64,000 nt of DNA, taken from contig NZ_VTUZ01000009.1 of assembly GCF_008369935.1 (NCBI RefSeq), forward strand, positions 124,001 to 188,000. The letters run 5' to 3'. Positions within the stretch are counted from its first letter, which is position 1; each line of letters begins with the position of its first letter. The position numbers were made by a program, and so were the translations under genes. This document shows positions 7,604 to 16,521 of this stretch, piece after piece. The notes under the pieces are model-generated. The model had not been told where the DNA came from and did not search any database. It worked only from the letters and a program-made list of their open reading frames with translations. Source of the stretch: Paraburkholderia panacisoli. Its GTDB lineage: Bacteria; Pseudomonadota; Gammaproteobacteria; Burkholderiales; Burkholderiaceae.

Positions 7604-9049
7604 ATGTCACAAGAGGCAATAGCTGAAGCGCTGGCCGGCGAGCCGTCGCGCAACAAATCGCGGATCGAGTCCCGCTCGATCGACTACGTGCCGCTCGCCG
7701 AACGCAAGGGCAAGGCCTGGCACCTGTGGCCCGTGTGGTTCACGGGCGATGCCAACCTCGCGACCATCGCGGCCGGTGCGATCGGCATCGGCATGGGCGG
7801 CAATCTGCTGTGGAGCGCGATTGCCATCGTGCTCGGCAACGTGCTCGGCACGTTCTTCATGGCATTCCATTCGAGCCAGGGTCCGCAGCTCGGGCTGCCG
7901 CAGATGATCCAGTCGCGCCCGCAATTCGGCTATATGGGTGCGCTGCTCGTCTGGGTGGTCGCGCTCGTCACCTATATTGGCTACAACTCGTTCAACCAGC
8001 TCATGGCCGGGCAGACTGCGCATCATCTGCTCGGCACTGAACCGCACGCGAGCTATATCGTCTTCACGGTCATTGCGGTCGTGCTCGCGGTGTTCGGCTA
8101 TGACCTGATCCACAAGGCGCAACGGTGGCTGGCGCTCGCGCTCCTCGTTGCGCTCACGATCTTCAGTGTGGGCGTGTGCATGAAGGTGCAGTTCCCGGCT
8201 GGCCAGCTGAGCGTCGCGGGCTTCAAGACAACTCCGTTTCTCGTGCAGCTCTTTTCGGCAGCGGCGTATCAGCTTTCGTGGTCGATCTATGTTTCCGACT
8301 ACTCGCGATATCTGCCACCCAACACGGGCGTGCGGGCGACGTTCTGGTGGACCTTTCTTGGCGCGCTCATCGGCGGCGTATGGATGATGCTGGTCGGCAC
8401 CGCAGCGGCCGCGCTCAATGCGCAGATCGAAATCTCGGATGCGGTCCAGCGCGCCGGGGATCTGATCTATCCCGGCTTCGGCACGGTCACGCTGTTGCTT
8501 GCCTTGCTGGGTCTGCTCGCGATCACGGGCCTCAATTTCTATGGCGCCTCGCTCACGCTGCTCAGCATCACCGACTCGTTCAAACCGCTCAAGTCGAACG
8601 CGACCAAACGCGTCGTGAGCCTGCTCGTGGTGGCCCTGATGGCGACGTCCCTCGCGTTCGCGGCCTCGGACAACTTCATGGGCAAGTTCGGCGATTTCCT
8701 CGGCATTCTCGGCTATCTGTTTACGCCTTGGACCGCTATCAATCTCATCGACTTTTTCGTCGTGCGCCACTCGCACTACTCGGTGCGCGAAATCTTCAAT
8801 CCGCGCGGCATCTATGGGCGCTGGAACTGGCGCGGCCTGACCGCCTATGCGGCGGGCTTCGTCGCGATGATCCCGTTCTTCAAGACGGAGCTCTACACCG
8901 GACCGGTCGCCAGAGCGCTGGGCGGCACCGACATCGCGATGCTGGTGGGCCTGCCCGTCGCCGCGCTGGTCTATCTGTGGACCTGCCGCTCGCTCGACAT
9001 CGAAAAAGAACGTCAGCTCGTTCGCGAAGCCGACCGTGGTCTGAACTGA
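7604..9049 (+). CDS. NCS1-family permease (purine/cytosine permease type)
   Basis: 481 residues with about 12 hydrophobic segments and the NCS1 N-terminal pattern (IDYVPLAERKGKAWHLWPVWF, then glycine-rich helix 1). The start at 7604 is set by a strong GGAGGA six bases upstream; the frame is open further upstream without a better start. NCS1 proteins import nucleobases, hydantoins and related small compounds with H+ or Na+. Here the gene faces cntA, where E. coli has the BCCT carrier YeaV, so uptake of carnitine or a related compound is a reasonable guess only. The porin follows 18 bases downstream. Confidence 0.82.
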   Translation: MSQEAIAEALAGEPSRNKSRIESRSIDYVPLAERKGKAWHLWPVWFTGDANLATIAAGAIGIGMGGNLLWSAIAIVLGNVLGTFFMAFHSSQGPQLGLPQMIQSRPQFGYMGALLVWVVALVTYIGYNSFNQLMAGQTAHHLLGTEPHASYIVFTVIAVVLAVFGYDLIHKAQRWLALALLVALTIFSVGVCMKVQFPAGQLSVAGFKTTPFLVQLFSAAAYQLSWSIYVSDYSRYLPPNTGVRATFWWTFLGALIGGVWMMLVGTAAAALNAQIEISDAVQRAGDLIYPGFGTVTLLLALLGLLAITGLNFYGASLTLLSITDSFKPLKSNATKRVVSLLVVALMATSLAFAASDNFMGKFGDFLGILGYLFTPWTAINLIDFFVVRHSHYSVREIFNPRGIYGRWNWRGLTAYAAGFVAMIPFFKTELYTGPVARALGGTDIAMLVGLPVAALVYLWTCRSLDIEKERQLVREADRGLN

Positions 9050-9067
9050 TCGCACCCCTACGACAAC

Positions 9068-10219
9068 ATGAAATTGAAGACGACAATGCGCGCCGCCGCT
9101 TTGCACGCGGCGGGGCTGATGCTGGCTGCCCTGCCCTGCGCGGCGCGCGCGCAAAGCAGCGTGACGCTGTATGGGGTGATCGATGCGGGCGTGACCTACG
9201 TGAGCAACGCGGGCGGCGCGCATCAGGTGAAATTCGACGACGGCGTCTCGTATGCGAATCGCTGGGGCATCAAGGGCGCCGAAGATCTCGGCGGCGGACT
9301 GAAGGCGGTGTTCGCACTGGAGAGCGGCTTTCACCTCGGCAACGGGCAGATTTCGAACGGCGGCGCGTTGTTCGGCCGCGCCGCGTTCGTGGGCCTGCAA
9401 AACGACTGGGGCACGCTCACGTTCGGGAACCAGATCGACATGACGAAGGAGATGGTCTACCTGTTCAACGTATCGGCGTGGGCAAGCGGCTACGCGATCA
9501 ACCAGGGCGATTTCGACCGGATGAACGGCGATCATTTGCCGAACGCCGTGAAATTCATGTCGAGCACATTCGGCGGATTCCAGTTCGGCGGCATGTATTC
9601 GTTCAGCAATATGCCCGGCGATTTTCATACGGGCAGCGCGTGGAGTGTCGGCGCACAGTATCAGCATGGCGCGTTTTCGATGGGCACGGCGTACACGCAG
9701 TTGAACAACCCGTCGGGCATTTACGCGTTCGATCCGTACGCGATGATCGGCGTGCACTCGTTCTTCGGGCGGCCGACCGTGAGCGTCGATCCCGCCACGG
9801 GCGCCATCACCGATCTCTATGCGAACACGGCGTTCCCGGTGGACAAGCAGGGCGCGTTCGCCGTGGGCGCAAGTTACACGATCGGTTCCGTCACGATGAT
9901 GGGCGATTTCACGTACACGCAGATCAAGGCGTTTGGCGACAGTGAACATATGCTGGTCGCCGAAGGCGGCTTGAACTGGCAGATGACGCCCGCGACGAGC
10001 CTGATTGGCGGTTACCAGTACACGCACTTCGACGGCCATCACTGGAACCAGCTTTCGGCGGGGCTGCACTACGCGCTCTCGAAAAGCACGGAGGTCTACG
10101 TGTCGGGGGACTGGCTGAGGGCGTCGCAAGGCGTCGACGCGGTGATCGGCTATAGCTTTACGCCGTCGAGGACGACCACGCAGGCCGACGTGCGTCTCGG
10201 CATGCGGCACTCCTTCTGA
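9068..10219 (+). CDS. Gram-negative outer-membrane porin
   Basis: 383 residues. The signal peptide (1-29, ending AARA) is followed by the Burkholderiales porin start QSSVTLYGVIDAGV, glycine/aromatic alternating beta strands, and a terminal Phe (RLGMRHSF) as needed for outer-membrane assembly. It is a trimeric general diffusion porin of the OmpC-like family. It sits 18 bases behind the permease, so the two probably form one uptake unit serving the quaternary-amine pathway (inference). The ribosome binding site is weak, hinting at translational coupling. A second porin lies at 21107-22258. Confidence 0.9.
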   Translation: MKLKTTMRAAALHAAGLMLAALPCAARAQSSVTLYGVIDAGVTYVSNAGGAHQVKFDDGVSYANRWGIKGAEDLGGGLKAVFALESGFHLGNGQISNGGALFGRAAFVGLQNDWGTLTFGNQIDMTKEMVYLFNVSAWASGYAINQGDFDRMNGDHLPNAVKFMSSTFGGFQFGGMYSFSNMPGDFHTGSAWSVGAQYQHGAFSMGTAYTQLNNPSGIYAFDPYAMIGVHSFFGRPTVSVDPATGAITDLYANTAFPVDKQGAFAVGASYTIGSVTMMGDFTYTQIKAFGDSEHMLVAEGGLNWQMTPATSLIGGYQYTHFDGHHWNQLSAGLHYALSKSTEVYVSGDWLRASQGVDAVIGYSFTPSRTTTQADVRLGMRHSF

Positions 10220-10283
10220 TGGAAGCAGCCATTGTCGCGTCCTGGGCGGGGCTCGCCGCTTCAATCCGTCTCTGCATAGCACC

Positions 10284-11231
10284 ATGAAATTGCCCGCTTC
10301 CCCAGAACTCGACGATCTGCGCGTCTTTTGCGAGGTTGCTCGCAGATCCAGCTTCAGCGCCGCGGCCGAAGCGCTTTCCGCATCGGCCGCCTATGTGAGC
10401 AAGCGTATAGGCGTGCTCGAAGCGAGTCTCGGCACGCGTTTGCTGCATCGCTCGACGCGCCGCGTCGTGAGCACGGCGGCGGGCGAGCGGGTGCTCGAAT
10501 GGGCCGAAAAGATTCTCGACGACGTCGACCAGCTCGTCGAAGACATTTCCAGCACGCGACGCGTACCGCGCGGCACGTTGCGTGTTTCGAGCAGCTTCGG
10601 CTTCGGCCGCAAGTTCGTGGCGCCGGCGCTTGCCGCATTGTCGGACCGGCATGCGCAGCTGAACGTGCGGCTCGATCTGTTCGATCGCGTCGTCGATGTC
10701 GTCAGCGAAGGATTCGACCTCGACGTGCGGATCGGCGACGAGATCGCCGGCCACCTGATCGCGAAGAAGCTGGCGTCGAACTATCGTGTGCTGTGCGCGG
10801 CGCCCGCGTACCTCGCACGGTACGGCGTGCCGCAAAGCATCGCGGACCTCGAAGCACACGCGTGCCTCGCGATCAAGGAGCGCGATCATCCGTTCGGCGT
10901 TTGGCGTCTCGACATGGGAAGAGAGAGAGTCTGCGTCAAGGTGACGGGTCCCCTCTCCACGAACCACGGCGAGGCGGCAGTGCAATGGGCGCTGGCGGGA
11001 CGCGGCATCGTACTGCGCTCCATCTGGGACGTGCAGCCGCTGCTCGACGCGGGACAGCTTCAACGCGTGCTGCCGGACGTCACGCAGCCGGCCAACGTAT
11101 GGGCCGTATTTCCGGAGCGGCTCGCGCAATCTGCGCGCGTGAAAGTCTGCGTGGAATTTCTTGCCGAGGCGTTCGCACTGGCGGGCATCGGCAGTGGCGT
11201 GAGCGAGGCTTTGGCCGACGTGAGCGCCTGA
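10284..11231 (+). CDS. LysR-family transcriptional regulator
   Basis: 315 residues, normal for the family. The winged helix-turn-helix lies at about 9-66 (FCEVARRSSFSAAAEALSAS, then RIGVLEASLGTRLLHRSTR), followed by the periplasmic-binding-protein-like effector domain. It belongs to the common LysR branch that includes E. coli DmlR, the activator of D-malate use, whose gene neighbours the yeaW/yeaX carnitine genes. That makes a similar role plausible, but orthology is not shown here. The gbcA-like gene starts 13 bases downstream, so the two are likely cotranscribed. No strong ribosome binding site precedes the ATG. Confidence 0.85.
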   Translation: MKLPASPELDDLRVFCEVARRSSFSAAAEALSASAAYVSKRIGVLEASLGTRLLHRSTRRVVSTAAGERVLEWAEKILDDVDQLVEDISSTRRVPRGTLRVSSSFGFGRKFVAPALAALSDRHAQLNVRLDLFDRVVDVVSEGFDLDVRIGDEIAGHLIAKKLASNYRVLCAAPAYLARYGVPQSIADLEAHACLAIKERDHPFGVWRLDMGRERVCVKVTGPLSTNHGEAAVQWALAGRGIVLRSIWDVQPLLDAGQLQRVLPDVTQPANVWAVFPERLAQSARVKVCVEFLAEAFALAGIGSGVSEALADVSA

Positions 11232-11244
11232 ATAAAGGGAGAAT

Positions 11245-12501
11245 ATGATGATTGATGCCGCTCGCGTTCGTTCCTTGCTCGCAACGCGTCGTCCGGGCTA
11301 TAGCCTTGAAGGCGCGTTCTACACGGACCCCGCGATGCACGAACTCGATATCGATGCGGTGTTTTCGAACGAATGGCTGTTCGCTTGCAACGTCGCCGAA
11401 ATTCCGCGCCCGGGAGATTACGTCACGCTCGAAATCGGCAGGACGCCGGTTGTGGTGGTGCGCGGGAAAGACGGCGAGGTTTCGGCGTTCTTCAATACCT
11501 GCCGCCATCGTGGGTCGGTCATTTGCACCGAGCCCGCGGGGCATGCGAAGCGCCTCGTGTGTCCGTACCATCAATGGGTCTACGAACTGGACGGCACGTT
11601 GCTCAGTGCACGCCAGATGCCCACGGATTTCGACCGTCACGCGCACGCTCTGCGGCCGGTGCACGTTGAAGTGATCTGCGGGATGGTCTATGTCTGCATC
11701 GCCGACAGTCCACCCGATATTGCCCGCTTCAAGGCGGCTGTCACGCCGTATATCGCGCCGCATCGGCCCGAGCGCACCAAGGTCGCGCATTCGATGACGA
11801 TCATCGAGGAGGCAAACTGGAAACTCGTGATCGAGAACAATCGCGAGTGTTATCACTGCGTGGGCAATCACCCGGAGTTGCTGGCGACGCTGATCGAATT
11901 CGCTCTACCAGACGATCCGCGCGCAACACAGGACTTTCAGGCGTTGATGCAGGAAAAGTCCGCGCTGTGGGAGAGTCTCTCGTTGCCGCATCTGCCGGCG
12001 GATGGAGGCACCGAATTCCGCTGCATCCGTTTGCCGTTCCATCGCGGCGCGGTTTCGTTCACCGCCGATGGACGGCCCGCGTGCACGCGGCTGCTCGGTG
12101 ATCTCAAGGAAACTGACCTGGGATCGGTGCGCATGTTTAGGGCTCCCAATAACTGGAATCACTTCCTCGCGGACCACATCATCCATTTCCGCGTTTTGCC
12201 GTTGTCGGAAAGCCGGACCGCGCTCAAAACGACCTGGCTCGTGCACGAAGACGCGGTAGAGGGCGTGGACTATGACGTTGAAACGCTCACCCAGGTATGG
12301 CGCGCCACGAACGCGCAGGACGCGACACTGGTGGCGAACAATCAACGCGGCGTGAGTTCGAAGGGGTATCGGCCGGGACCGCACGCGCCTTCGGAATTCA
12401 TGCTGAGCAACTTCACCGATTGGTATGCGCAGAAGTTGTCGGACTATATCGATGCTGCGGCGGGCGGGCGCGGCATCATTCGTCTCGCGGCAGGAGGGTA
12501 G
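11245..12501 (+). CDS. glycine betaine monooxygenase oxygenase subunit (GbcA-like Rieske protein)
   Basis: 418 residues, near the length of Pseudomonas GbcA. Rieske ligands are C86, H88, C106 and H109 (CRHRG...CPYH). The mononuclear iron motif is NNRECYHCVGNHPEL with E201, H204 and H209. The segment EGVDYDVETLTQVWRATNAQD also fits GbcA as I recall it. Enzymes of this group demethylate quaternary amines such as glycine betaine or stachydrine. No reductase gene (gbcB) follows; CntB at 3430-4419 is the only candidate partner visible. The start is supported by GGGAGA. The open frame begins with two adjacent ATGs, either of which could be used. Confidence 0.82.
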   Translation: MMIDAARVRSLLATRRPGYSLEGAFYTDPAMHELDIDAVFSNEWLFACNVAEIPRPGDYVTLEIGRTPVVVVRGKDGEVSAFFNTCRHRGSVICTEPAGHAKRLVCPYHQWVYELDGTLLSARQMPTDFDRHAHALRPVHVEVICGMVYVCIADSPPDIARFKAAVTPYIAPHRPERTKVAHSMTIIEEANWKLVIENNRECYHCVGNHPELLATLIEFALPDDPRATQDFQALMQEKSALWESLSLPHLPADGGTEFRCIRLPFHRGAVSFTADGRPACTRLLGDLKETDLGSVRMFRAPNNWNHFLADHIIHFRVLPLSESRTALKTTWLVHEDAVEGVDYDVETLTQVWRATNAQDATLVANNQRGVSSKGYRPGPHAPSEFMLSNFTDWYAQKLSDYIDAAAGGRGIIRLAAGG

Positions 12502-12595
12502 AGTTCGCGCGACTTGAACCGAGGTGGGGCGATCATTACAGCGCCAGCGCTAGCGCGCTCTGCCACCTGCCAATTCGCCCGCATACGTCCTGAGG

Positions 12596-12730
12596 GGCAC
12601 TGTCACGTTGCAGAGATGGTCGAGTAAGATCGGGTAGTGAAGAATGCAAAGTCGCATTACCAAGGTCATCGCTTTCCGGCGGCGGTCACCAGTCGTTGAA
12701 GTTCGCAATTCCGTTAATGGTGTCCGTTGG
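12596..12730 (+). pseudogene. IS6-family transposase, 5' remnant
   Basis: GGCACTGTCACGTTGCAG at 12596 resembles an IS6 terminal repeat. From a GTG at 12637 the translation reads VKNAKSHYQGHRFPAAVTS, matching the N-terminus of the IS6 transposase at 60582 (MKKAKSLYHGHRFPATVIS). A stop follows after about 20 codons and the remainder is degenerate. Only the left end of the element survives. Confidence 0.7.
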
Positions 12731-12997
12731 AGCGCTCTGCCAGCGGACCGGCGAATCGGTGAGGTGAGGTGATTGATCGGGCGGGTGTGACCGCCCTCTC
12801 ACAAGCGCTGTCCGCTTGCGGGCCGCCGAGGCGATCATTGATTCGTCCGCTGCGTCCGGATTGCCACGTTTTTAGTAGAACTCCGTTCGGTCCTTTGCTT
12901 CCCGGATGGCCGCGTCAAAATGGGCTTCGATTGCGAAATGCCGATTGTCCACGCTGACTAGCCAGCCTGCCGTTCCACGGAACTGCTGCACCCTGCT

Positions 12998-13190
12998 TCA
13001 TTGAGGCCGCGGCACTGGCGACATAACGTTGCGGCACAGACCACTGTCCACTGGCAGTTCCTGCCCTTTCACGTAGCCCGAACGCTCGCTTGCGAGAAAC
13101 AGCACAACATCGGCGATATCGCGCGGTTCAGCGATGCGCCGCGACGTGACCATCTGCGTGCGAGCGCGCAGCATGCCGGGATTTTCGTAG
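12998..13190 (-). pseudogene. short-chain dehydrogenase, C-terminal remnant
   Basis: The minus-strand frame ending at 12998 gives RRIAEPRDIADVVLFLASE followed by YVKGQELPVDSGL, the usual C-terminus of classical SDR oxidoreductases. The NAD-binding and catalytic regions are absent upstream. The original substrate cannot be inferred. Confidence 0.7.
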
Positions 13191-13540
13191 TAGTGTGCGC
13201 TCAAGGGCGTGCGCCAGGCCGGCTGCACTCGACAGGCACTATGAAACAACGCTGCGACAGCGCATCAGGCTTTCCGGAAGGAGCAGTGCATACGGATTGC
13301 GGGCACCCGAGTAGCAAGCAGCGCTAGAGTCCCTACCAAAACTGCGCTACCAACTGGGAACGGATAGAGCGCCTTCTGTCCACGATCCATTCGTCGCATT
13401 CATAGAGCCAATTATTGGCGTGCATTTGACCCGTATTCGGATCGGATTTATGGTGACCATGTGCCAAACGCGATCGATTTCCACGCCTCGTCAAGCCCCC
13501 AACCGTTTTCAATAGATCACGCTTAGGAGATAACCCCGAA

Positions 13541-15241
13541 ATGAATAAAAAAACCACCTTATTTGTTAGAATAACTAACTACATACAAGGTAGCATTCTT
13601 ATAAAACCGGGTTTCACTGGCGCAGCGGTGCTGCTAGCGAGTTGCTCTGGCGGGTCTGTTACACCGGATCCTACTGTCGTTCCGGTCGATACCGGTATGG
13701 TGCAAGGCGCTCTTTCAAAGGGGGTGGACTCTTTCAAAGGCATTCCCTACGCAGCGCCGCCCATCGGCGCGCTGCGCTGGCGGCCGCCGCAAGCAGCCGC
13801 TGCGTGGGCCGGGACTCGACCGGCGACCTCGTTTGGACACGATTGCATGCAGCTGGAGTTCGCCGGCGACTCCACGCCAATCAGCACCACGCCTTCCGAG
13901 GATTGCCTGTACTTGAACGTGTGGCGGCCCGCCAACACTGCCACGAAGAAACTGCCGGTCATGGTGTGGATCTATGGCGGTGGCTATGTCAATGGCGGGT
14001 CGTCGGTGCCCGTGTATGACGGCACCCAGTTTGCGAAGCAGGGCGTAGTGTTTGTCAGTTTCAATTACCGCCTCGGCCGCTTCGGCTTCTTTGCCCATCC
14101 GGCGCTGAGTGCGGAGAACCCAACCGAGTTGCATGGCAACTACGGATATATGGACCAGATCGCGGCGCTGCAATGGGTGCAACGCAATATCGCGGCCTTC
14201 GGCGGCGATCCGGCAAACGTTACGGTTGCCGGTGAATCGGCCGGTGGTGAATCGGTGCATTCACTCATCACGTCGCCTTTAGCCAAGGGCCTTTTCCAGA
14301 AAGCGATCGATGAATCGGGCAACGGCCGCGTCGACCAGACGTATGGACGCTACGTGACGCAGAACGCAAAAGGCATTGGCGCGTCCGGTGAAGAGCTTGG
14401 CACCAACTTCGCGCAAAGCGTCGGCATCACGGGCAATGACGCAACTGCACTTGCAGCGCTGCGCGCGCTGTCTTCGAACCAGGTGCTTGCCGGGCTGAAC
14501 CTGACGAACATGGGTGCACAGGCGGGGACGACCTCGGCTGGTCCGACGACACTGGGTACCCAGGCGGGGACATTCTCCGCCGGGCCGATGATTGATGGCA
14601 AACTCGTAGTGGATGATCCCGCTAAGCTTTATGCGCAGGGGCAATACAATCACGTATCGATGCTGGTCGGCACGAACAATCTGGATCTCGCGTTCCCCGT
14701 CGCGGCAACCACTAAAGACGCAGCGTATGCGATTTTCAGTACCCAGAATCTGGCGGCCGCGAGAGCGGCGTTCGATCCTTTGGGCACGGCTAGCGTCGAC
14801 GACGTGACGGCCCAGATTGCGCGCGTTCAGTTGATGCACGAACCGGCGCGGTTCGTTGCGCGGGCGCTGACGACTCAGAAGGACACCGTCTACCTGTATC
14901 GCTTCTCGTATGTGGCGCAATCGGTGCGCAACCAGGTCAGCGGTGCGGTGCATGCAGCCGAGCTTCCGTATGTGTTCGATACACTCACAGCAAGCTATGG
15001 CAGTTCGGTCACGAGCCAGGACGAACAGGTTGCGCAGATCACGAATGCGTATTGGGCGTCTTTCGTCAAAACGGGCAACCCGAACGGCGGCGGCAGCCCC
15101 GTCTGGCCCGTGTATGACGCAACCCGCGATGGTCATATCGAAATCACCGCCGATGGTGCCGCGACGCCGCTTCAATCCGATCCGCTGAAGGGACAACTCG
15201 ATCTCGTGAAGCCCCTCAACGATCAGCTCATGAGCAACTGA
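13541..15241 (+). CDS. type-B carboxylesterase, predicted lipoprotein
   Basis: 566 residues. The N-terminus carries a lipobox (LLASC, Cys35), so it is probably membrane-anchored and exported. Carboxylesterase family hallmarks are EDCLYLNVWRP (120-130), oxyanion-hole GGG (146-148), nucleophile Ser233 in GESAGG and His471 in VHAAELPYVF; Asp382 is a candidate acid residue. It should hydrolyse carboxylic esters in the periplasm or at the surface. Residues 327-335 and 341-349 are near-identical (QAGTTSAGP/QAGTFSAGP), a small internal duplication. AGGAGA precedes the ATG. It stands alone, with no obvious operon partners. Confidence 0.86.
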   Translation: MNKKTTLFVRITNYIQGSILIKPGFTGAAVLLASCSGGSVTPDPTVVPVDTGMVQGALSKGVDSFKGIPYAAPPIGALRWRPPQAAAAWAGTRPATSFGHDCMQLEFAGDSTPISTTPSEDCLYLNVWRPANTATKKLPVMVWIYGGGYVNGGSSVPVYDGTQFAKQGVVFVSFNYRLGRFGFFAHPALSAENPTELHGNYGYMDQIAALQWVQRNIAAFGGDPANVTVAGESAGGESVHSLITSPLAKGLFQKAIDESGNGRVDQTYGRYVTQNAKGIGASGEELGTNFAQSVGITGNDATALAALRALSSNQVLAGLNLTNMGAQAGTTSAGPTTLGTQAGTFSAGPMIDGKLVVDDPAKLYAQGQYNHVSMLVGTNNLDLAFPVAATTKDAAYAIFSTQNLAAARAAFDPLGTASVDDVTAQIARVQLMHEPARFVARALTTQKDTVYLYRFSYVAQSVRNQVSGAVHAAELPYVFDTLTASYGSSVTSQDEQVAQITNAYWASFVKTGNPNGGGSPVWPVYDATRDGHIEITADGAATPLQSDPLKGQLDLVKPLNDQLMSN

Positions 15242-15726
15242 TCCACCGCCGCTTCACCGCGACGAGGAGGCCGGCTACATGATCATCATTGGAAGACATC
15301 GACGTGCAAACGGCAGGAAAGCGACCTGTAGCCGCCTCACCGACGTCGTTGCCTGACCCCGGTATGGCCGAACTGCTGCCCCTGAAAAGCTGGCGTGCAT
15401 GACCGGACCACTCTGTTACCTGCCGTTGCCCCCTGACAGCACGACCGGCGGCAGTGGATCGATCGCTGCTCCCTACGCGGCCGAGGGAGCAATGCATCTT
15501 TCGAGGTTTCCTTGCATAAGTTTCTCGAAGCAACTCGGCGATAAAACGAGCCTCACCGCAATCTGCTTGATTTGCCGACTTCCAGAACGCCGAGAACCGC
15601 GCATCGGCCAGGTTGTCGAGTAAAAAATTCCTATTTCCGGCCGGACATTGATTCACTCTGCCATTAGCGATACCCTTAAATCGTTCGTGATCGTCGAATG
15701 CCAGTCAACCCGGAGACAACCGTTTC
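15242..15726. other. intergenic region, no recognised gene
   Basis: About 485 bases between the esterase and the RNase-like gene. A minus-strand open frame covers much of it, but the translation resembles nothing I recognise and its start lacks a ribosome binding site. A CTGACCCCGG string near 15353 resembles the IS3-type end at 16234, but no more of that element is visible. Confidence 0.4.
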
Positions 15727-16197
15727 GTGAAGCGCGCGTGGGCTTTCTCCTGCATCCTTGCCTTGAGCGCGATCCTCGGCGGATGCGGCAAGGACGGATC
15801 GCAAAACGCTACTCAGGACTCGGGCGCATCCGCGAGTCAGGCGTCGGCTCAGCTTGGGCAGGCCGCGAGCGACACACCGGCCGCATCGGGCGCGCAGAAG
15901 TGGAGCGCGCCGGCCGCCGTCGCCAAGGCGCAATTGCCGGGGGAAGCAGCCGAAACGCTGCGTCTGATCAAAGCGGGCGGCCCTTTCCCTTTTGGCGAGG
16001 ACGGTGTCTTGTTCCGCAACAGCGCGGCATTGCTGCCGCAGCATCCGCGCGGCTATTACCATGCATACACAGTTCGCACGCCTGGCTCGGCGGATCGCGG
16101 GCAGCGCCGCATCGTATGTGGTGGACCGCGCAGACAGACTGGCGACTGCTACTACACCGACGATTACTACGCCAGTTTCAAACGAATTGCAGATTAA
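15727..16197 (+). CDS. RNase Sa/N1-like lipoprotein, probably catalytically altered
   Basis: 156 residues from a GTG with GGAGA upstream. A signal peptide with lipobox LGGC (Cys20) is followed by an Ala/Ser-rich linker and a microbial guanyl-specific RNase domain (about 66-156). The fold signature is clear: GGPFPFGEDGVLFRN, GYYHAYTVRTPG, RGQRRI, YYTDDYYASF. In RNase Sa the general base is Glu in HEYTV and the general acid is His in DHYATF; here they are Ala113 and Tyr147. The two active-site arginines (R124, R128) remain. The protein may bind RNA or an inhibitor without cleaving, or be decaying. No barstar-like inhibitor gene is adjacent. Confidence 0.75.
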   Translation: MKRAWAFSCILALSAILGGCGKDGSQNATQDSGASASQASAQLGQAASDTPAASGAQKWSAPAAVAKAQLPGEAAETLRLIKAGGPFPFGEDGVLFRNSAALLPQHPRGYYHAYTVRTPGSADRGQRRIVCGGPRRQTGDCYYTDDYYASFKRIAD

Positions 16198-16233
16198 CTT
16201 GAGCCGATCAAAAACGCCCTACGCCTCGTTGAC

Positions 16234-16395
16234 TGACCCCGGAAAGTTGGACAGTTTTTGGCTAGGGCCGAACGGGCTGGGTTCTGTACATAACAGGACT
16301 CAGCCCGTTTAACTTCGGACTGGTGCGTTGGTGAATGTAGTCTTTGATGCCGGCGTGTAGTGCATTGATACTGCGAATTCGAGCAAGCGAGTCGG
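16234..16395 (-). pseudogene. IS3-family element, right-end remnant
   Basis: TGACCCCGGAAAGTTGGAC at 16234 is an IS3-type terminal repeat. On the minus strand the translation IKDYIHQRTSPKLNGLSPVMYRTQ, just inside it, is the usual C-terminus of an IS3 OrfB transposase. The rest of the element is missing or unreadable. Confidence 0.7.
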
Positions 16396-16521
16396 AGAGT
16401 GACTCTGGGCCCGCGTTTCTCCCGTGCGTGTGCATCAGCCGTGGGTCGCCACGTGCGGGCTTCTTGTTTGACTGGTGCGAACGCCGGCGACGAGCCGATC
16501 TGGTCACGCCGAGCTAATATC

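Larger units (their letters stand above)
12502..13540. other. decayed intergenic region with IS6 and SDR remnants
   Basis: This kilobase has no intact gene. It holds the left end of an IS6-type element (12596-12730) and the 3' end of an SDR gene (12998-13190). A tRNA-like stretch at 12520-12590 does not fold properly. It marks the right border of the quaternary-amine island. Confidence 0.6.

Noticed and set aside
7607..10285. 892-codon open frame on the minus strand opposite the permease and porin
   Set aside because: Arg/His-rich composition without domains; it is the antisense shadow of two well-supported genes in GC-rich DNA.
12520..12590. tRNA-like stretch on the minus strand (GCGGGCG, GGTTCAAGT-like T-loop)
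   Set aside because: The acceptor 3' strand and T-stem do not pair and the anticodon stem has a 10-base loop. At best it is a relic; not called as a tRNA.
13333..13557. 74-codon minus-strand frame upstream of the esterase
   Set aside because: Overlaps the esterase ribosome binding site and start; translation looks random.
15228..15656. 142-codon minus-strand frame downstream of the esterase
   Set aside because: No recognisable motif and no supported start; overlaps the esterase 3' end.
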